Assembly: GCA_028287605.1 (NCBI GenBank)
Contig: JAQBPI010000037.1
Coordinates: 1 to 5,539 of the forward strand
DNA from: Chloroflexota bacterium
Lineage (GTDB): Bacteria; Chloroflexota; Dormibacteria; Aeolococcales; Aeolococcaceae
Direction: 5' to 3'
DNA length: 5,539 bases
The position numbers and the translations under genes were made by a program. Position 1 is the first letter of the stretch. Every line of letters starts with the position of its first letter. The notes under the pieces were generated by a model. It was not told the origin of the DNA, searched no databases, and worked only from the letters and a program-made list of their open reading frames with translations. Below, one piece after another: positions 4,519-5,539 of this stretch.

Positions 4519-5280
4519 CTACGGCCGAGGCACGCGAGCGAGCCGACGCACGGCGTCGACCGTGACGCCGACGAGGGCGTCGATGGGCAGGCGGGAGGGG
4601 TCGGGCATCGCGTCCACCGTCGGCGCGGCGTTGACCACCGCCAGGGCCGCGCCGGCGCGGACCCGGCGCACCGCGGCGACGGTGAGGAGCGCGGCGCACT
4701 CCATCTCCGAGGCGAGCACCCCGGCGCGCACCCACGCCGTCCACCGGGCCTGCAGCTCGGCGGCGATCGGCATCCGCCCCGGCTCCATCTCCCCGTAGAA
4801 GGAGTCCTTCGACTGCACCGTGCCGACGTGGTGGCGCACCCCGGCGGCGGCTGCGGCGGCGCGGAGCGCGTCGACGACGTCGAGATGGGCGACGGCGGGC
4901 CAGGCCAGCGGGACGTACTGCGCGCTGGTGCCCTCGTCGCGCACCGCGGCCTGGGCGACGATCACGTCGCCGAGGCGCAGGCCCGGCTGCATCGCGCCGC
5001 AGGAGCCCACCCGGATCAGGGTGTGAGCGCCGAGGTTGCAGAGCTCCTCGACCGCGATCGCCGCGGAGGGACCGCCGATCCCGGTGGAGGTGACGCTCAC
5101 CGGCACCCCCTCGAGCGCCCCCGTCCAGGTGGTGTACTCGCGGTTGGTGGCGACAAGCCTGGCGCCGTCGAGGTGGGCGGCGATGCGCTCGCAGCGTCCC
5201 GGGTCGCCGGGGAGGAGCACGTAGCCGCCGACGTCGCCGGGACCGCAGGCGAGGTGGTACTGGCGGCCGGCATCGCTCAC
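4519..5280 (-). CDS. udp: Uridine phosphorylase family protein (nucleoside phosphorylase)
   Basis: It probably cleaves a nucleoside with phosphate to a free base and ribose-1-phosphate in salvage or degradation. The 253 residues equal the length of E. coli Udp and align throughout. LLPGDPGR (22-29) gives the phosphate-binding Gly and Arg29, with Arg47 in NREYTTW. The PNP/UDP signature STGIGGPSAAIAVEEL is at 65-80, RVGSCGAM (90-97) has Arg90, and the ribose-binding SEMEC (191-195) has Glu192-Met193-Glu194. The base-recognition segment is unusual: DSFYGEMEPGRMP (159-171) has Glu164 where relatives I recall read FYGQH, so uracil specificity is not assured. The GTG start at 5280 overlaps the TGA stop of the HAD gene by 4 bp (GTGA), which implies translational coupling. 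The gene ends next to the repeat element. Family membership is secure; the exact substrate is not. Confidence 0.88.
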   Translation of the reverse strand: MSDAGRQYHLACGPGDVGGYVLLPGDPGRCERIAAHLDGARLVATNREYTTWTGALEGVPVSVTSTGIGGPSAAIAVEELCNLGAHTLIRVGSCGAMQPGLRLGDVIVAQAAVRDEGTSAQYVPLAWPAVAHLDVVDALRAAAAAAGVRHHVGTVQSKDSFYGEMEPGRMPIAAELQARWTAWVRAGVLASEMECAALLTVAAVRRVRAGAALAVVNAAPTVDAMPDPSRLPIDALVGVTVDAVRRLARVPRP

Positions 5281-5539
5281 CGGCGGGCCTGGCCGCCGCC
5301 GCCGAGCACCAGGGGCACGAGGCGGCGCATGTCGGGGGTGTCGATGATCACGTCGGCGGCCGCGACGGTCTCCGCGTTCACCGGGCAGAAGGCGACCCCG
5401 AGGCCGGCGGCCCGGAACATGTCGATGTCCCCGGGGCTGTCGCCGACCGCCACCACGTCGGCGGGGTCGAGGCCCATGGCCGCCACCGTCTCGGCGAAGA
5501 CCGGCGCCTTGCCCCCCGGCGGCACCGTGATCTCGGCCT
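5277..5539 (-). CDS. HAD-family phosphatase, C-terminal part (5' end outside window)
   Basis: The frame is open to the window edge, so the start and the catalytic DxDx motif I lie outside. The visible 86 residues carry HAD motif III (Lys10 in PPGGKAP) and motif IV, VGDSPGDIDMF (31-41, acidic residues Asp33 and Asp37). AAGLGVAFCP and a final 'AADVIIDTPDMRRLVPLV' follow. This arrangement resembles the SerB-like (phosphoserine-phosphatase-type) HAD group, but the substrate cannot be read from this fragment. Its stop codon overlaps the GTG of the phosphorylase gene by 4 bp. A nucleotidase role, making nucleosides for the phosphorylase, is an attractive inference from the operon but is not shown by sequence. 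A GTG at 5525 could look like a start, but it falls inside the domain and the real start is upstream. Confidence 0.85.
   Translation of the reverse strand, partial: AEITVPPGGKAPVFAETVAAMGLDPADVVAVGDSPGDIDMFRAAGLGVAFCPVNAETVAAADVIIDTPDMRRLVPLVLGGGGQARR

Noticed and set aside
3587..4744. Long open frames across the repeat region on both strands (for example minus 3587-4744, plus 3663-4208 and 3775-4326), which read as Arg/Ala/Pro-rich repeat proteins
   Set aside because: High GC keeps frames open by chance. The 28- and 32-bp units change frame at each copy, no domain is visible, and one frame runs antisense into the phosphorylase gene.

Overview
The window is very GC-rich chromosomal DNA, with G or C at most third codon positions, GTG as well as ATG starts, tightly packed genes and few visible Shine-Dalgarno sequences. 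This fits a high-GC actinobacterial or Chloroflexota/Dormibacterota-like bacterium. No gene here fixes the phylum, so the taxonomy is inference.

Layout. Positions 65-2344 read on the minus strand. In transcription order they are a methylenetetrahydrofolate reductase (metF-like), an alpha/beta hydrolase whose probable GTG start overlaps the end of metF, and, after a 124-bp gap rich in inverted repeats, a HicB-like protein with a helical tail and no visible HicA partner. A 68-bp divergent spacer separates metF from a plus-strand medium-chain dehydrogenase/reductase (2413-3459). At the right edge a HAD-family phosphatase (5' end outside the window) and a uridine-phosphorylase-family enzyme are read on the minus strand. 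They share a 4-bp GTGA overlap, so they form an operon, probably in nucleoside or nucleotide turnover.

The remarkable part is the 1,059-bp convergent gap 3460-4518, which has no credible gene. It holds a large imperfect inverted repeat (about 3631-4480). Each arm, read from the outside inward, has (i) a tandem array of a ~28-bp unit (8 copies on the left, 5 on the right, in opposite orientation), (ii) a G/C-run hairpin, (iii) a 36-bp block that is perfectly inverted between the arms, (iv) a GCCGGC hairpin, (v) a GAA-loop hairpin and (vi) a hairpin with 9-bp arms. A ~116-bp centre separates the arms. In three hairpin pairs the loop is a GNA trinucleotide closed by C-G (the GCGNAGC mini-hairpin type), always on the same strand relative to the arm. 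In one pair both the stem and the loop bases differ between the arms but pairing and the GNA rule are kept. This looks like selection for structure, probably in single-stranded DNA or RNA. A promoter-like sequence and a structured segment (3511-3620) lie just outside the left array and point into it.

The protein-coding genes are mostly ordinary metabolism. Points worth noting are a non-canonical FAD-region loop in the MTHFR, loss of two catalytic-zinc ligands with retention of the structural zinc site in the dehydrogenase, and an altered base-recognition segment in the phosphorylase.
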